Source of the DNA: Dasypus novemcinctus
Taxonomy: Eukaryota; Chordata; Mammalia; Cingulata; Dasypodidae
Assembly (NCBI RefSeq): GCF_030445035.2
Contig: NC_080704.1
Location: 29,990,509 to 30,054,508 of the forward strand
DNA: 64,000 bases
Direction: 5' to 3'
In this document: positions 1 to 11,811 of the stretch, one piece after another
Layout: each line of letters begins with the position of its first letter
Numbering within the stretch: position 1 is the stretch's first letter
Made by a program: the position numbers and the translations under genes
The notes under the pieces: generated by a model
Told to the model about the DNA's origin: nothing
The model's input: only the letters and a program-made list of their open reading frames with translations
The model's database searches: none

Positions 1-825
1 CAAAACAAAAAAGAGTATCAAAAGAATACCATAAATAAAATAAAGACTAATGGCTAAGTAGAATATATATTTAAAATGTAAGGCAGTTTAAAGTAAGTGT
101 GTAGTATTATAGAAAGAGTTCTAAAAATTATTTTTTAAAATACAGTGCTGTAATAGAAAAATTGATAAATAGCATAACTAATTCAGAGATTCACAACTGA
201 TCATTAAACATATAAAAATATGCTCAATCTCTAAAATAATCAAGTGAGTTCAAGTTGGAGGGTTTGTGGGGTCCTAAAACTAGTAGCCCTCTTCTTCCCA
301 CCCCCAGTTCTGAACCAACTGGTAAGTAAGACAAATAATAGGACATGTGAGTGACAAACTATTTATTACAAATAAAGTTGATAGTGGAGATCACAGCTTA
401 TAACTACATGCAAGTGACTTTTTAAAATATGAACCCTCAAATTAGGATGACTTCACCCAGACCAGGCAGATGGAAAACTGAGGTGGCCTCACCGATAGGG
501 TCAAAATGTACCATTGCGCACAGCAAGACAAGAGCTGGGCCACGACCAGTTTCTCCTTATACAATCACCCATCAGAAAAGACCTTCCATCTCCAGTGGGG
601 CAGAGTGAATGAGGGACAGGGAGAAGCCAGGAGTGTTAGGCCAATGGAATTCCCCTCACAAAGAAACATATATCAGCAATGGGCCAGAAGTTTCCCCCCA
701 ACATTGTACATTAAAACATCCTTGAACCACCATTCTTTTCTCATAAATTTGGAAAAGATTCAAAGCAGTACATCACAACCTGTTTCAAACCCAGTGTTAG
801 CTAAGGTATGGGTATATGGTCCTCA
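1..825. other. Unassigned AT-rich DNA
   Basis: No gene or clear repeat is recognised here. A short open frame at 506-838 has no recognisable domain and grades into the L1-like sequence that follows, so it is not called. Confidence 0.5.
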
Positions 826-1290
826 GTTATACTGCTAGAGATGGTATCATCGGGATCATTAAAAGTTTTCTGAAGTCGAATTTGGCAATGTACTTGAGAG
901 CCCGAAAGATGATTCAAACCCTTTGGCTCAGCAATTTCACATTTAGGAGTTCATTCTACAGAAATAACCAGGCACATGTGCAAAATTTTAGCTGTAGGGA
1001 TGTTCAAAGCAGCACCATTTAAAACAAAAACAAAAAAAGAGGATATAACAGAATTGTTTAAAATATTTATGGCACATTTATACAATCTAATAGCATGTGT
1101 ATATTTAAAAAGGTATGTGAGAACATTTAATGTCACCAAAAGATATCTATGACATGATGTTAAGCTAAAAAATATATGTAAGAAATGTATATGCTGTTAT
1201 TATACAACCACATATTTTTCTATGCAAGTTTAACCAAAGGAAAAAAGATTGGAAAGATATAATTTTTTACCATGTATCTAAATGAGATTA
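826..1290 (+). mobile_element. Old L1M-type LINE, 3' end fragment
   Basis: The text follows the 3' terminal part of old mammalian L1 elements: a 'cctacagaaata'-like block near 955, 'ggatgttcaaagcagca' near 1000, then a degraded 'gttaagctaaaaaa' block near 1160. It is heavily diverged and without an open frame, so age is great. Family assignment is by eye only. Confidence 0.5.
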
Positions 1291-1384
1291 TTTAAGGTAT
1301 AACTTTTTATTTTTCTGTTCTTTTTTTTCTCTCCTAGACACATTAGGTTATGTCTGAAAACAATACTTTTCTGGGTTTTTTAAA

Positions 1385-1750
1385 TTGCAGTAACATGTAT
1401 ATATATATTAATAACATCAAATTTGCCATTTTAACCATTTTTTCAGTGGCATTAATTACACTTAAAATGTTACGCTACCATCACCAGCATCCGTTACCAA
1501 AATTTTTCATCATGCCAAACAGAAACTCTGTATCCATGAAGCAATAACATACCATTCTCCTCCCCTCCACCAAACCCTGGCAGCCTCCAATCCATTTTAT
1601 GTTTCTATGGACTTGCTTATTCGAGATATTTCATATAAAGGGAATCATACACTATTTGTCCTTTGGTGTTTGATTTATTTCATTCAACATGGTGTCTTCA
1701 AGGTTCATCCATGTTGTAGCATGGATCAGAAATTCATCCCTTTGTATTGT
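1385..1750 (-). mobile_element. Old L1 (L1MA/L1MB-like) 3' UTR
   Basis: Read on the minus strand this matches the familiar old L1 3' UTR: the 'gtgatggttgcacaac'-like block, an 'agagtttcagtttggc'-like block, and 'caggggctgg'-type text are recognisable in reverse. On the plus strand the marks are 'ttcagtggcattaa' near 1445 and 'aaggttcatccatgttgtag' near 1700. No coding capacity. Confidence 0.65.
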
Positions 1751-1764
1751 TTTAATTTTTTTTT

Positions 1765-2222
1765 TAGAAAAGTTGTAGGTTGACAGAAAAATCATTCATA
1801 AAATACAGAGTTCCTGTATACCACCCTATTAACAACACCTTGCATTACTCTGGTACATGTGTTACAATTCATGAAAGAACATTTTATAATTGTGGTATTA
1901 ACTATAATTCATTGTTTACAATAGGGTTCACTATGCTGTACAGACCTGTTTTTAAAATTTTTATTCTAGTAACATACATACACAGCCTAAAATTTCTACT
2001 TTTAACCACATCCACATATATAATTCAGTGCTGATAATTATATCACAATACTGTGCTACTATCACCACCATTCACTAACAAAGCTTTACAACCTGCTCGA
2101 ATTGAAAATCTGTACAATTTAAGCATTAACTTCCCATTCTCTATCCCTCATTCCCTGGTAACCTATAGTCTAGATTCTATGTTTGTTTATTCTAATTATT
2201 TCATATCAGTGAGTTCATACAG
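1765..2222 (-). mobile_element. L1 3' UTR fragment, xenarthran-type
   Basis: The reverse complement carries 'atagactataggttaccagg'-like text that also occurs downstream of the L1 ORF2 end at 8580-8640, placing this as the 3' UTR of the same L1 lineage in opposite orientation. It abuts the older L1 fragment at 1385-1750. Confidence 0.5.
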
Positions 2223-3599
2223 TTAATTTAAATTTATTATATGTGATCATCTTTATTTGGGCTCATCTTTATTTTATTCATTTTCTATAATAAACATATT
2301 TAACTTCAATAATTTCTAAAGTGTTTTAAAACTAGGAAAGCAAGTACATTTCTTTAATGTTAATACTACAGGGTTTTATATGTAAAGATATATTTCAGGG
2401 AGAGGGACAAAAGCATCTCTTTTAAATTTACTTTTGTCCTGGTACTGTTTTTCTTTTTCCATGGTACTGAGTATTAAAGCTTTTATCTTTTGTTAGGGAA
2501 ACGCCTTATTAGTTGATAAGAATATATGATTTTCAAACTCTCCCTTTATGAAGGAGATCATATACATATCTCTCAAATCTAAAATCTCTTTTCATTGCCA
2601 CTCTTTCTAATAACTGATAATCATTACATGTATATGTATCTGTTTTGAAGAACTTTCTATAATTTCAGATTTATAAATATCATTTATATAGTATTCCTAT
2701 GAAGCAAATATACTTGCAAACAATAATTGTTATTGAAGTCATATTCACAACTTCACTGAAAAAGAAAATATTCAATGAAATGAAACCATGCATTGATATG
2801 ACATAGTACATGTAATATAAAGTGTATTTGGAAACAACTTTTTTTAATGATCATATCGATCACCTTTGCTTTTATTATCCTTAATACATATTCGAGTTTC
2901 CTGTCCAATTCTGATAGACAATACTACACTCATGTTAACACTTTAACTTTTAGAATAAATAAAGATTAGTTTTCAATACCTGTTATCAATTCAGTGAAGC
3001 ATATGAATTTGTAAATTATTCCATTTCATTTCCTTTATACAAAAACTTCACAATTTTATCTTTAATAACATGTGTGGGCTTTACTAAAATTAAATCATGA
3101 AGCAATTGTTAGACTCCATTAAAAAAGCAGTTCCTTTGAAAATTTGACTTTATGAAATACTAAGGTTATCTATCCATTGATAGTTAATCCAAAAATAACA
3201 AATTAACATTATTGAAATCTTGGTTATTGTATTCACATATATATGAACAGTATATAACTAAATATATAATCTTTTTAGCATTTAACAACTAATTAACTAG
3301 AGACAATTATGTAAATGATTATATTACCCAATGCTCATCATCAATGAGTTCAGCCTTGAGGAGAGATATCACATATCTATTAGAATTATTTTGTTACATA
3401 CCAGGTCAGGGAGAGTTGTGAAGCATAATTTAAATAATTAGAAGATACACAGGGTAATTTTTATATCATTTCATGAAAGTAACAGATTGCTCTAGATAAT
3501 GTTTTCACCAGCACCTTGGTTAAAAGTAATATACTAGTACTATGCAACACTGTAAAATATTACCAGGTAATCTTTCATAGAATAGTCTTAAGTGCATTA
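2223..3599. other. Unassigned AT-rich DNA
   Basis: About 1.4 kb of strongly AT-rich sequence without a recognisable gene, tRNA-derived repeat or LTR. Highly decayed LINE sequence cannot be excluded. Confidence 0.5.
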
Positions 3600-4480
3600 A
3601 ATATGTTTCATATATTGCCACAGTTTCTAGGCCCAGGAGTCACAGGCAACAGGGGTGAAAGATCATGGTTGATGTATATGATAAAGTACCAGGGGCCTGG
3701 AAGGAAAGGCTGTGGAGAATCTCTTTGGGAAAGTAGAGGAGTACCCCTGAATACTAGGAATTTAGAGAGTCACAAACATGCCTAGGGCAAGAAGCTAGCT
3801 CAGAAAAGACCTGAGGAGATGCTAAGCCTCTAGACAGGAAGCTAAACACTGAAGTAAAGCTCTAGCACAGAGCCTATCTGTAAAGCCTGGGAGAGGTAAT
3901 TGAGTTTTATGGTTTGTTTTGGTGTGTACTTTTAGCTTCAGGCTTTCAAGGAAATCTCTGTCATATCAATAGCTAAATATAAGCTAAAGGAACAGAAACT
4001 TCAGTTACCACACACATCAAGGAATACAGTCTTTGCAAGAATAACTTGGAAAAATTACTAAACAAATAAACTATCACAGCCTTCACCAATAAAAAGAAAA
4101 CAGAAATAGCTAACCCAGGTGAAGGGGGAGAATCTGATTTCCAGAGTTAATACACTAACATATTCTAATGTCCAGATTTCAACCAAAAAATCTCAGGGCA
4201 TACAAAGAAATAGGAAAATATGGCCCATTCAAAGGAACAGAATAAAGTGAAGAGTCATTACTGAGGATGCCCAGACTTCAGCATTATTAGTCAAAATCTA
4301 ATTGACTGTCTTAACTGTGTTCAATGAGTTAAGAGAAACATGGATAAAATGAAAAACTTCATTGCAAATTTGAGCAGGCAGAAGAATCAATCAGTGAACT
4401 TTAAGACTGGACAATTGAAATTATCCAGTCTGAGGAACAGAAAGAAAAATGGAAAGAAAAAGTCAAAATGGAAAATCCTA
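3600..4480 (+). mobile_element. Older HAL1-like (ORF1-type LINE) fragment
   Basis: This segment is collinear with part of the complete HAL1-type element at 27267-30055. Shared blocks include 'tcaaggaaatctctgtcat' near 3950 (against 28170) and 'gaaattatccagtctgagga' near 4418 (against 28628). The copy is more decayed, lacks the 3' half, and has stop codons throughout. The edges are approximate. Confidence 0.5.
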
Positions 4481-4976
4481 TGTCATATATATGTTACCAC
4501 AATAAACTTATTTTTAAAGCCAATGAAAAGGAAAAAATGTATCTATTTAAAATTAACACTCCTCTTCTTGATTCCCTACCAATTGTAAGAAGCCTGTATG
4601 TTAAATTGCAATGTAGTAGAGCAGTGAGGGAAAGCAGACTGCAAAAATATATTAATTATGAATTATCATGTAAAAATAAATGGTCTCTATGTAAATGTGT
4701 GTTGAGTGTAATGCAAACAAAGCATAGAATTGAACTGTGATCAATCAAATATACAGAGAACTTTGGCCCTGTTGTTAAATTCTACATAATAATTTCAAAG
4801 AAAACAGCGAGAGTTCACTGGTTTAGAAGATACTTTCTAGGTAATTTTTAAGATAATTTTCCCAAGCAGAATATTATTAATTTGTATGGAGCAAATAATT
4901 TAGTGATGATGTGAATATGTCAACAATTACTTAGTTCCACTTAAATACTTAGATTAAGTGAAATAAGTCCAGTTAA

Positions 4977-4982
4977 GTGCTC

Positions 4983-5033
<51 letters not shown>

Positions 5034-5083
5034 GGCCCCTGTGCAAGGATGACACGCAAATTCGTGAAGCATTCCATATTTTT
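4977..5083 (+). pseudogene. RNU6 (pseudogene): U6 snRNA retrocopy, 5' part of a U6-L1 chimera
   Basis: The 107-nt segment is a full-length U6 spliceosomal snRNA sequence, from the GTGCTCGC 5' end to the terminal T5. I count two differences from the standard mammalian U6, both C-to-T or G-to-A changes at CpG sites (near 5041 and 5071), consistent with methylation decay. U6 genes are transcribed by RNA polymerase III from upstream elements: a TATA box near -25 and a proximal sequence element near -55. The upstream DNA here (4920-4976) shows no TATA-like box at that spacing. The copy is instead bounded by a target-site duplication and followed by L1 3'-end sequence. It is therefore a retrotransposed copy and probably not transcribed from its own promoter. 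Confidence 0.93.
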
Positions 5084-5143
5084 ATGGGACCTCATATTTT
5101 CTGAATGTAATATTTTTACAAAATGAATACAATTAAAAAAAAT
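5084..5143 (+). mobile_element. L1 3' end fused to the U6 retrocopy
   Basis: Immediately after the U6 T-run comes 'atgggacctcatattttctg', the same 3'-terminal motif as in the young L1 tail at 53747-53790 and (reverse) at 47220-47250. It ends in an A-rich tail. The duplication 'agtccagttaag' lies at 4966-4977 and again at 5144-5155, so U6 and L1 parts entered as one insertion. Confidence 0.85.
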
Positions 5144-5155
5144 AGTCCAGTTAAG

Positions 5156-5649
5156 AGTTGCCTTAAATTCCCAACTTGATAAACTATATATATATATAAC
5201 ACTAAAATTAGGGAATCCGTTACATGTTCAAAGTCATTCAAGAGACTTGTTATTACATCTATACTAAAATTAAACTACTGGTTTTAATGATCATGCCTTT
5301 TCCCCCCCAAAATTGGCAAAGAAAATACATCATTTAATACTGAACATTGGATCTGAAACTATTTTGACATTGATTTGTTTTACGTCTTCTAATTTGATCT
5401 CCAAGCCAAATTGTTAGGTTTAATCATTAGGCATATTTATTTGAATCCAGAAATATTAGCAGGGGTTAAATATTTGCTTTAGTTTGTTCTGAAGAATAAT
5501 GAGGGTCATTCATTGTTCTCTCATTGGATGATTTTATATTTCTTCTTGTAACATTTTTTCTTTTAGGTGTGAATTCACAGGAAATACTTCCAGGACAATA
5601 CTGTGGCAACAAGTAAATATATTCAGCATAGTTGTATAAAAATGAATTC
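5156..5649. other. Unassigned AT-rich DNA
   Basis: No gene or identifiable repeat; one short (TA)n run near 5188. Confidence 0.5.
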
Positions 5650-6145
5650 AGGTGTAATTTGTCAAATTGTGTCTCCTGTCAAGTGTCTACAAAATTCAAG
5701 TTCACCTGGAAGCTCAGAATTTGACCCTATTTGGAAATAGAGTCTTTGTAGATATAATTAGTTAGGGATCATGAGATGAAATCATCCTCGATTTAAGGGA
5801 AGACCTAAATCCAATGACTGGTATCTTTATAATAGAAAGGAAAAGGAGATTTGGACACAGACAGGTGCATAGTCCCAGAAGACACAGATGCACTGAGAGA
5901 AGAGGGCCATGTGTATACAGAGGCAGAGGTTGGAGTTATGCTGCCACAAGCCAAGGACCACCAGGACCCACCAAAAGCCAGAAGAAGCAAGGAAGGATAT
6001 CCCCTAGAGCCTTCAGAAGGAACGTAGCCCTGCTGGACATTTGACACCAGAAGTCTAGCTTTCAGTACTTGAGACAATACATTTCTACCATTTTAAGCCA
6101 CACAGTTTGTGGTACTTTGTCAAAGTAGACCCAGGAAACTAATGC
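5650..6145 (+). mobile_element. MLT1-type MaLR solo LTR
   Basis: Recognised by the series of MLT1 consensus blocks in order: 'gaatttgaccctatttgga', 'agatataattagtta', 'cctaaatccaatgactggta' and, at the 3' end, 'tttaagccacacagtttgtg' with a trailing 'aggaaactaatgc'. MLT1 is an ancient placental ERVL-MaLR LTR. No internal retroviral genes flank it, so it is a solo LTR. Confidence 0.8.
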
Positions 6146-6534
6146 ACTGATATCATGGTGTTTTTACAGTTCTAAGAAATCTAGTTGCCAGTGAGTGGAA
6201 TGAATCAGCTAAATTATTTTCTTCCAAATTGTAAAAATAAAGTTTTATTTTTATTACTAATAAAATGGTTGCCAGTTGGATGGTCATAATAAGAGTAAAA
6301 TATAAAGTTGGTAACATTTTGTTACAGGTTTACTGGTTAGGAGAATCTTGGTTTAAAGGATCACATTTAAAAATCACTTATTCTATTAAATTTCCCAAGT
6401 ACTCACACCAGTTTTCTCTTTTTCTTCAAGGCACATGAAATTTATCAACTCTTTGACGATACCTTCACATAATAGTAATCAAGAGATAGATTCAATTTAA
6501 CTATGGCTTCTGTCAATCGTAAAAAAAGGTAGGC

Positions 6535-6680
6535 TCAGAAATATTAATTCTTGTCCAGGTTCTTTCACTAACTTCTTCTGGGCAATTCGTTTACCCTCTT
6601 TGGGTTTTGTTTCCTTGCCTATATTAAAAAAAGTCCAGATGCATGTCTAGGATCTTCTCCTGCTTTAACAGGAGAAGTTT
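6535..6680 (+). mobile_element. MIR SINE relic
   Basis: The order 'cactaacttcttctgggcaa', 'accctctttgggttttgttt', 'ccttgcctata' follows the MIR core ('cactagctgtgtgacc...cctcagtttcctcatctg') with heavy divergence. Confidence 0.4.
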
Positions 6681-6757
6681 CTATGTCAAAAATAAATAAT
6701 AGGGAAATGGATGTGGCTCAATAGAACAAAATGAACAAACAAAAAGCAACTTTCACT

Positions 6758-6850
6758 GGGGAGCAGATATAACTCTGTGGTTGAGTGCCTACTTCCCATG
6801 TATGAGATCCTGGGTTCAATCCTGGTACCTCCTAAAAATTAAAAGTAAAA
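6758..6850 (+). mobile_element. Short tRNA-derived SINE
   Basis: tRNA-like head with an A-box-like stretch near 6770 and the B-box-like 'gggttcaatcc' near 6810, then 'ggtacctcc' and an A-rich tail. The same module occurs at 16700, 21288, 21400, 36797 and 36922. Confidence 0.7.
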
Positions 6851-7723
6851 AGTAAGTGATAATTTCTTCCTGATTTTAAAGCATATTACTTAGCTACAGT
6901 GGTAAAAGCAGCATGGTACTGGCATAAAGATAGACAGATTGACCAATGGGAACTGTATGGAGAACTCAGAAATAGACCCTTACTTCTATGGTCAAATGGT
7001 TTTTGACAAGGCTGTCAAGCCCACCCAGTTGGGCCAGAACAGTCTATTCAATAAATGTGCTGGGAGAACTGGATATCTGTAGCCAAAAGAAATAAAGAGA
7101 ACCCCTATATCACTCCCTATACAAGAATCAACTCAAAATGGATCAAGGACCTAAATATAAAATGTAAAAATTACAACCATAAATCTCCTAGAAGAAAACA
7201 TAGCAAAACATCTTCGAAATCTTATGGTAGGTGGTGGTTCCTTAAAACTTACACCCAAAGCATGAGCAAAATAGATAAAAAGGACCTCAAAATTAAATAC
7301 TTTTGTTCTTCAAAAGATTTTGTCAATTGTTGTTACTAAGAATATTTCTTAAAAATAATTCCAAATATTTAAATGCTATCGGAGTAACACTGTTATACTC
7401 TTTCAACAAATATCAGTGCCTTGGACCTAATAAATTAGTTACATGGCTAAAAAATAAAAAGACTTTGTTAAGAAAGTAAAAAGGCAGCCTACTCAAATGT
7501 GTTTCAAAAATATTTGGAAACCACATATCTGATAAGGGTTTGGTATCCATATTATATAAAGAGGTCATAAAACTCAAAGATAAAAAGACAAACAACCCCA
7601 TTTAAAAATGGGCAAAAGACTTGAATAGACATTTCTCCAAAGAGGAAAGGCAAATGGCCAAAAAGCACATGAAAAAATGTTCAACAACTAGCTATTAGGG
7701 AAATGCAGATCAAAACTACAATG

Positions 7724-8143
7724 CAGGAAGTGGATTTGGCTCAATGGATAGAGCATCTGCCTACCACATGGGAGGTCCAGTGTTCAAATCCAAGGCCTCC
7801 TGACCTGTGTGATGAGCTGGCCCACATGTAGTGCTGATGCACACAAGGAGTGCTGTGCCATGCAGGGGTGTTCCCTGCATAAGGGAGCACCATGCAAAAG
7901 GAATGTGCCCTGTAAGGAGAGCCACCCAGCATGAAAAAAGTGCAGCCTGCCCAGGAATGGCGCTGCACACACAGAGAGCTGACACAGCAAGATGATGCAA
8001 CAAAAAGAGAACCAGATTCCCCATGCCGCTGACAAGAATACAAGCAGACACAGAAGAACACGTAGCGAATGGGCACAGAGAGCAGACAACTGGGGGGGGG
8101 GGAGGGAAGGGAGAGAAATAAATAAAAAATAAATCTTAAAAAA
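7724..8143 (+). mobile_element. DAS-type tRNA-derived SINE
   Basis: Full-length SINE inserted in L1 ORF2. It is bounded by the 12-bp direct repeat 'aaaactacaatg' at 7712-7723 and 8144-8155. It has the tRNA-like head (B-box-like 'tgttcaaatcc' near 7780), the central 'ctgcccaggaatggcgc' block and an AAATAAAT-rich tail. A poly-G run lies near 8092. Minus-strand open frames of up to 142 codons here (7741-8212) are a property of the SINE body. Confidence 0.92.
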
Positions 8144-9283
8144 AAAACTACAATGAGACACCATTTCACACCTTACAATAGCCATTGTTAAAAAAAAAAA
8201 AGAGAACAACAAGTGCTGGAAAGGATGTGGAGAAACAGGAACACTCCTTCACTGTCAGTGGGAGTGTAGAATAGTGAAGCCTCCATGGAAGGCAGTTTGG
8301 CAATACCTCAACAACTGAAGGCAAAGACAGGAACAGACATATGCACACTGATGTTCATAGCAGCATTATTTACAATTGCCAAAATATGGAACCAACCCAA
8401 GTGTCCATCACCTGATGAATGGATAAACAAAATGTGGTATATACACACAATGGAATACTATGCAACTGTAAGAAGAAATGAAATCAGGATGCACATGACA
8501 ACATGGGTGAACCTAGAGGCTATTCTGTTGAGTGAAATAAGTCACACACGAAAGGACAAATACTGTATGGTCTAACTAATATGAACTCACAGAGGTAATC
8601 TCTAGAGTATAGGTTACTAGGAAATAGAAGGTGGGTTGAGAATGGGGGTTGATGCTTAATGTATGTAGCATTATTAATAAGGTTAATTGTAAAAGTGTGG
8701 AATTGAATAGAGTTGAAAGTAACATAATGTGTATAACTAGCACTGCTGATTTATAAATGTGATTGTGGCTGAAAGGGGTAGTTTGTGGAAGTAAATGTCA
8801 GCTGTGAATAATCTAGGGAATGTATAACAAAGTTATTTTGGTGGTGGATGAAGACTGTGGTTAATAGTATAAATATAAAATGGTACATTTTTTTATAGAG
8901 TGCCAAGGATATGGTGATACATGGGAAAATTACAACTAATATAACTTATGGACGAGAGTTAACAGTAGTATTGTAATGTTTTGCAGCAACGGCAAGAAGA
9001 TATTTTTCAATACTAAGGGATAACAATAGGAGGTACAATAGGGTATGGGGTTTTTCTTTTTGGAATAATGAAAACATTAAGAAATTGACTAAGGTGATGA
9101 CAGCACAATTCTGCAATGAAAACAAGAGCTACACTTTGAATGGATTGTATAAAGCATGGGATTGTATGACATGGAATCCAGTGGTGGATGATGGACTGTG
9201 GTTAACAGGACAAATATGAGAACATTTTCTCTTGAATGATAACAAATATATAATACTAATATAGAGTGTTAATAATTGGATGA

Positions 9284-9897
9284 TGTATTAATCAGCCAAA
9301 GGGGTGCCGATGCAAAATACCAGAAATCTTTTGGCTTTTATAAAGGGTATTTATTTGGGGTAGAAGCTCATAGTTACCAGGCCATAGAGCATACGTTATG
9401 TCCCTCATCAAAGTTTAGTGCCATGTGTTAGAGCAAGATGGCTGCTGATGTCTGCCAGGGTTCAGGCTTCCTGGGTTCCTCTCTTCCTGGGGTTCATTTT
9501 TCTCTGGGCTCAGCTCCTCTGTTTTCTCCACAAGGTCAGCTGTAGACTTTGAGGCTCTCTAGGCTTTGTCTCTCTCCACAAGGCCAGCTGCAGACTATCA
9601 GGCAAATGGCTTGTTTTTCTTCCCAGGACCTTCTCTCTTTCCTCACGACCAAGCTCCTCTGTGTGCTTACTTCCTGGGGCTCCAGCTCAAGGCTCCAGCA
9701 TCAAAACTCCAACTGTGTCCTTTGCCATGTCTTTTATCTGTGAGTCCCCACTCACCAAGGGGCAGGGACTCAACACCCTACTGATGTGGCCTAATCAAAG
9801 CCCTAATCATAATTTAATCATGCCCAGGTATAAACCAGTTTACAAACATAATCCAATATCTATTTTTGGAATTCATGAACCATATCAAACTGCTACA
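9284..9897 (-). mobile_element. MaLR-like LTR, copy A
   Basis: On the minus strand it begins TGTAGCAGTTTGATATGG and ends CTGATTAATACA, the TG...CA outline of a retroviral LTR. The end resembles the 'GACTAATACA' end of MaLR LTRs. A minus-strand AATAAA lies near 9350. It interrupts an L1 3' UTR. Short flanking duplication 'gatg' (9282-9285 and 9898-9901). Copies B (13738) and C (56170) share these ends. Confidence 0.75.
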
Positions 9898-10290
9898 GAT
9901 GGGTTGGAGAAAAAATATACCAATCGTAAGATATGAGCTGTAGTTAGTAGTTATCTATGTATGAGAAGTTGTAAGTTTACAAAACGATCATGCACAATGT
10001 GCAGAATTCCCATACACCTCTCCACCTACACACAACATTTTTGTGGAATATTTGCTACAGATTATGAGAGTATCATCAGAATATTACCACTAACTATGAT
10101 CTATAGTAGTAATACTATGAGGATGCTCTTTCATAGCTTGAAACAAATATTTCACAACAATGCAATGTGTTGGTAGTGGGGTAATGTATGGGAGCTCTGT
10201 AAAATGATACGCATGTTTGTTTTGTAAGCTCACAAATTTTACTATACAGTTATTGTTTATATATGTTTATGTATGAATGATATACTTCAA

Positions 10291-10599
10291 GAAATTTTAT
10301 TTTAAAAAGTGGTGTTTTAAGCCCAAAATTATTTCAACTCATGATTAAAGGGTGAGATAGTTTTAAGTCCAAAGAAGGAATATATTATTAAGATATATAT
10401 AGATATTATCTTGAACGTGTAAGTTGTTGTTGCATGGAAAAAAATACCATTTCCCTAATTAATTGAAGACATAGCAGAGTAGGAGGATAGTTAAATTATT
10501 TCTTACTCTTTTACAAATGGGTTAGAAACAAAGCTTAGTCAAGCACCTTAAGGAAAACTAACCACTTGCGGTGATGGTGTAAACTGAGATAGAAACTGA
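10291..10599. other. Unassigned AT-rich DNA
   Basis: Probably decayed L1 3' UTR or flank; nothing firmly recognisable. Confidence 0.4.
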
Positions 10600-11290
10600 G
10601 GTGGTGGTGGAGTGGGAGAATTGGCTCCAATTGCAATAGAGTTCAAAATAAATATAATGCATAAATTAAAAGGTCAAAAAAATAGTGTTAGGAAATTCTG
10701 GGGAAACACAGTGTAGTCAACAATTTAAAAGCTTGGCAACTACAAGCAAGACAGTTCTGTCCATCTGCCCCATGGGATCTAAGCCCACTCTCAACCGGAA
10801 GCAGTGTGGGCATCACCATCCACAAATCCTCAAGATTGAGGAAGAAACATCAGCGGGAAATGCAACTATGGACTAAAGTAGACTTATTATTATTCTAGTA
10901 ATGGAAGAACTTGTAACATTGAAATAAAGGCAATGGCCACCAGAGGTTCTGAGGGGAGGGAGAGGGAAGAATAGTTGTAACAAGGGGCATTTTTGGTACA
11001 TTGGAATTGTTCTGCATGATACTGCAATGATGGATTCAGGCTATTATACATTTTGTCAAAACCTATAAAATCAGGTGATGCAAAGTGTAAACCGTAATGT
11101 AAAGTATAGACTAAGCATAATAGCAGTGCTTCAAAATGTGATCAACAGTGTAACAAATGTACCACACTAATGGAAGATGTTGTTAATGGGGGAAAGTTTG
11201 GGAGGGGGAGGGTTGAGGTATATGGGAATCCCCTATATTTTTTATGTAAATTTTATGTAATCTAAAGCTTTTTTAAAAATAAAAAAAAAT
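10600..11290 (+). mobile_element. L1 3' UTR, second xenarthran-type copy
   Basis: Shows the L1 3' features: a G-rich purine tract near 11200 ('gtttgggagggggagggtt'), then 'atatgggaatcccctatatt' and an A-rich tail at 11275-11290. A short open frame at 10685-10876 is not conserved in other L1 copies here. The element is 5'-truncated and has no ORF2. Confidence 0.6.
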
Positions 11291-11811
11291 TTTTTCAGTA
11301 AGAAAAAAAAAGCTTGCCAAATTCTGATTCAATGAATTCTGATTCAATTAGATATAAGTTTAAATTGAATCACACTTTTAACTACTGCATGTTAATAAAT
11401 TTTCTATTCACATTTTGCATCACTAAATCCATAATGTCTACATTACTTGGTTTTCATGAATCACATTTAATCTTTCAATAATACCAAAACAAAGGTAATT
11501 TTAGTGTTATGGTTGAGGGTTTTTTAATAGACTCACAATCCATTACATAAAAATAAATTTTTAAATCTACTAAATAAAAACTTACTGTGAAAAAAAGTAC
11601 TTTATTTTTAATGTAGAAAATAATGATGCCTTTTCTCAAGAAAAAACAGTTATCCAGATACCTGAGACTCTTCCTGGTTTTTTTAATGCTAAGGTTAATG
11701 AAAGTTTAATTATAATTTCCCAAAGCTCAGAATAGGATATTGCTATTCCTAAATAAGATGTTTGTCTTTACATTTTAGTTGCAAATAAGCAAAGAACTGT
11801 CTTTCTATGGG
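11291..11811. other. Unassigned AT-rich DNA
   Basis: No recognisable gene or repeat; one tandem 'attctgattcaat' duplication near 11322-11348. Confidence 0.5.

Larger units (their letters stand above)
4966..5155 (+). repeat. 12-bp target-site duplication bounding the U6-L1 chimera
   Basis: Perfect direct repeat 'agtccagttaag' at 4966-4977 and 5144-5155. The last G of the left copy is shared with the first base of U6, so the junction is ambiguous by one base. Confidence 0.9.
6870..10290 (+). mobile_element. Xenarthran L1: ORF2 C-terminus and 3' UTR, split by two insertions
   Basis: From about 6890 to 8575 the sequence encodes, with frameshifts and stops, the C-terminal part of L1 ORF2 ('[12 protein letters not shown]' early, 'MWYIHTMEYYATV' near 8430). 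From 8580 it continues as the 3' UTR. A DAS SINE sits at 7724-8143 inside ORF2 and an antisense LTR at 9284-9897 inside the 3' UTR; the L1 text resumes after each. The element is 5'-truncated and inactive. The 3' end is not sharply defined. Confidence 0.75.

Noticed and set aside
4977..5083. Functional U6 snRNA gene
   Set aside because: No TATA box or proximal sequence element at the required spacing upstream, and the copy carries a target-site duplication and an L1 tail.
7741..8212. 142-codon frames, minus strand
   Set aside because: Antisense to the SINE at 7724-8143, same artefact as at the other SINE copies.
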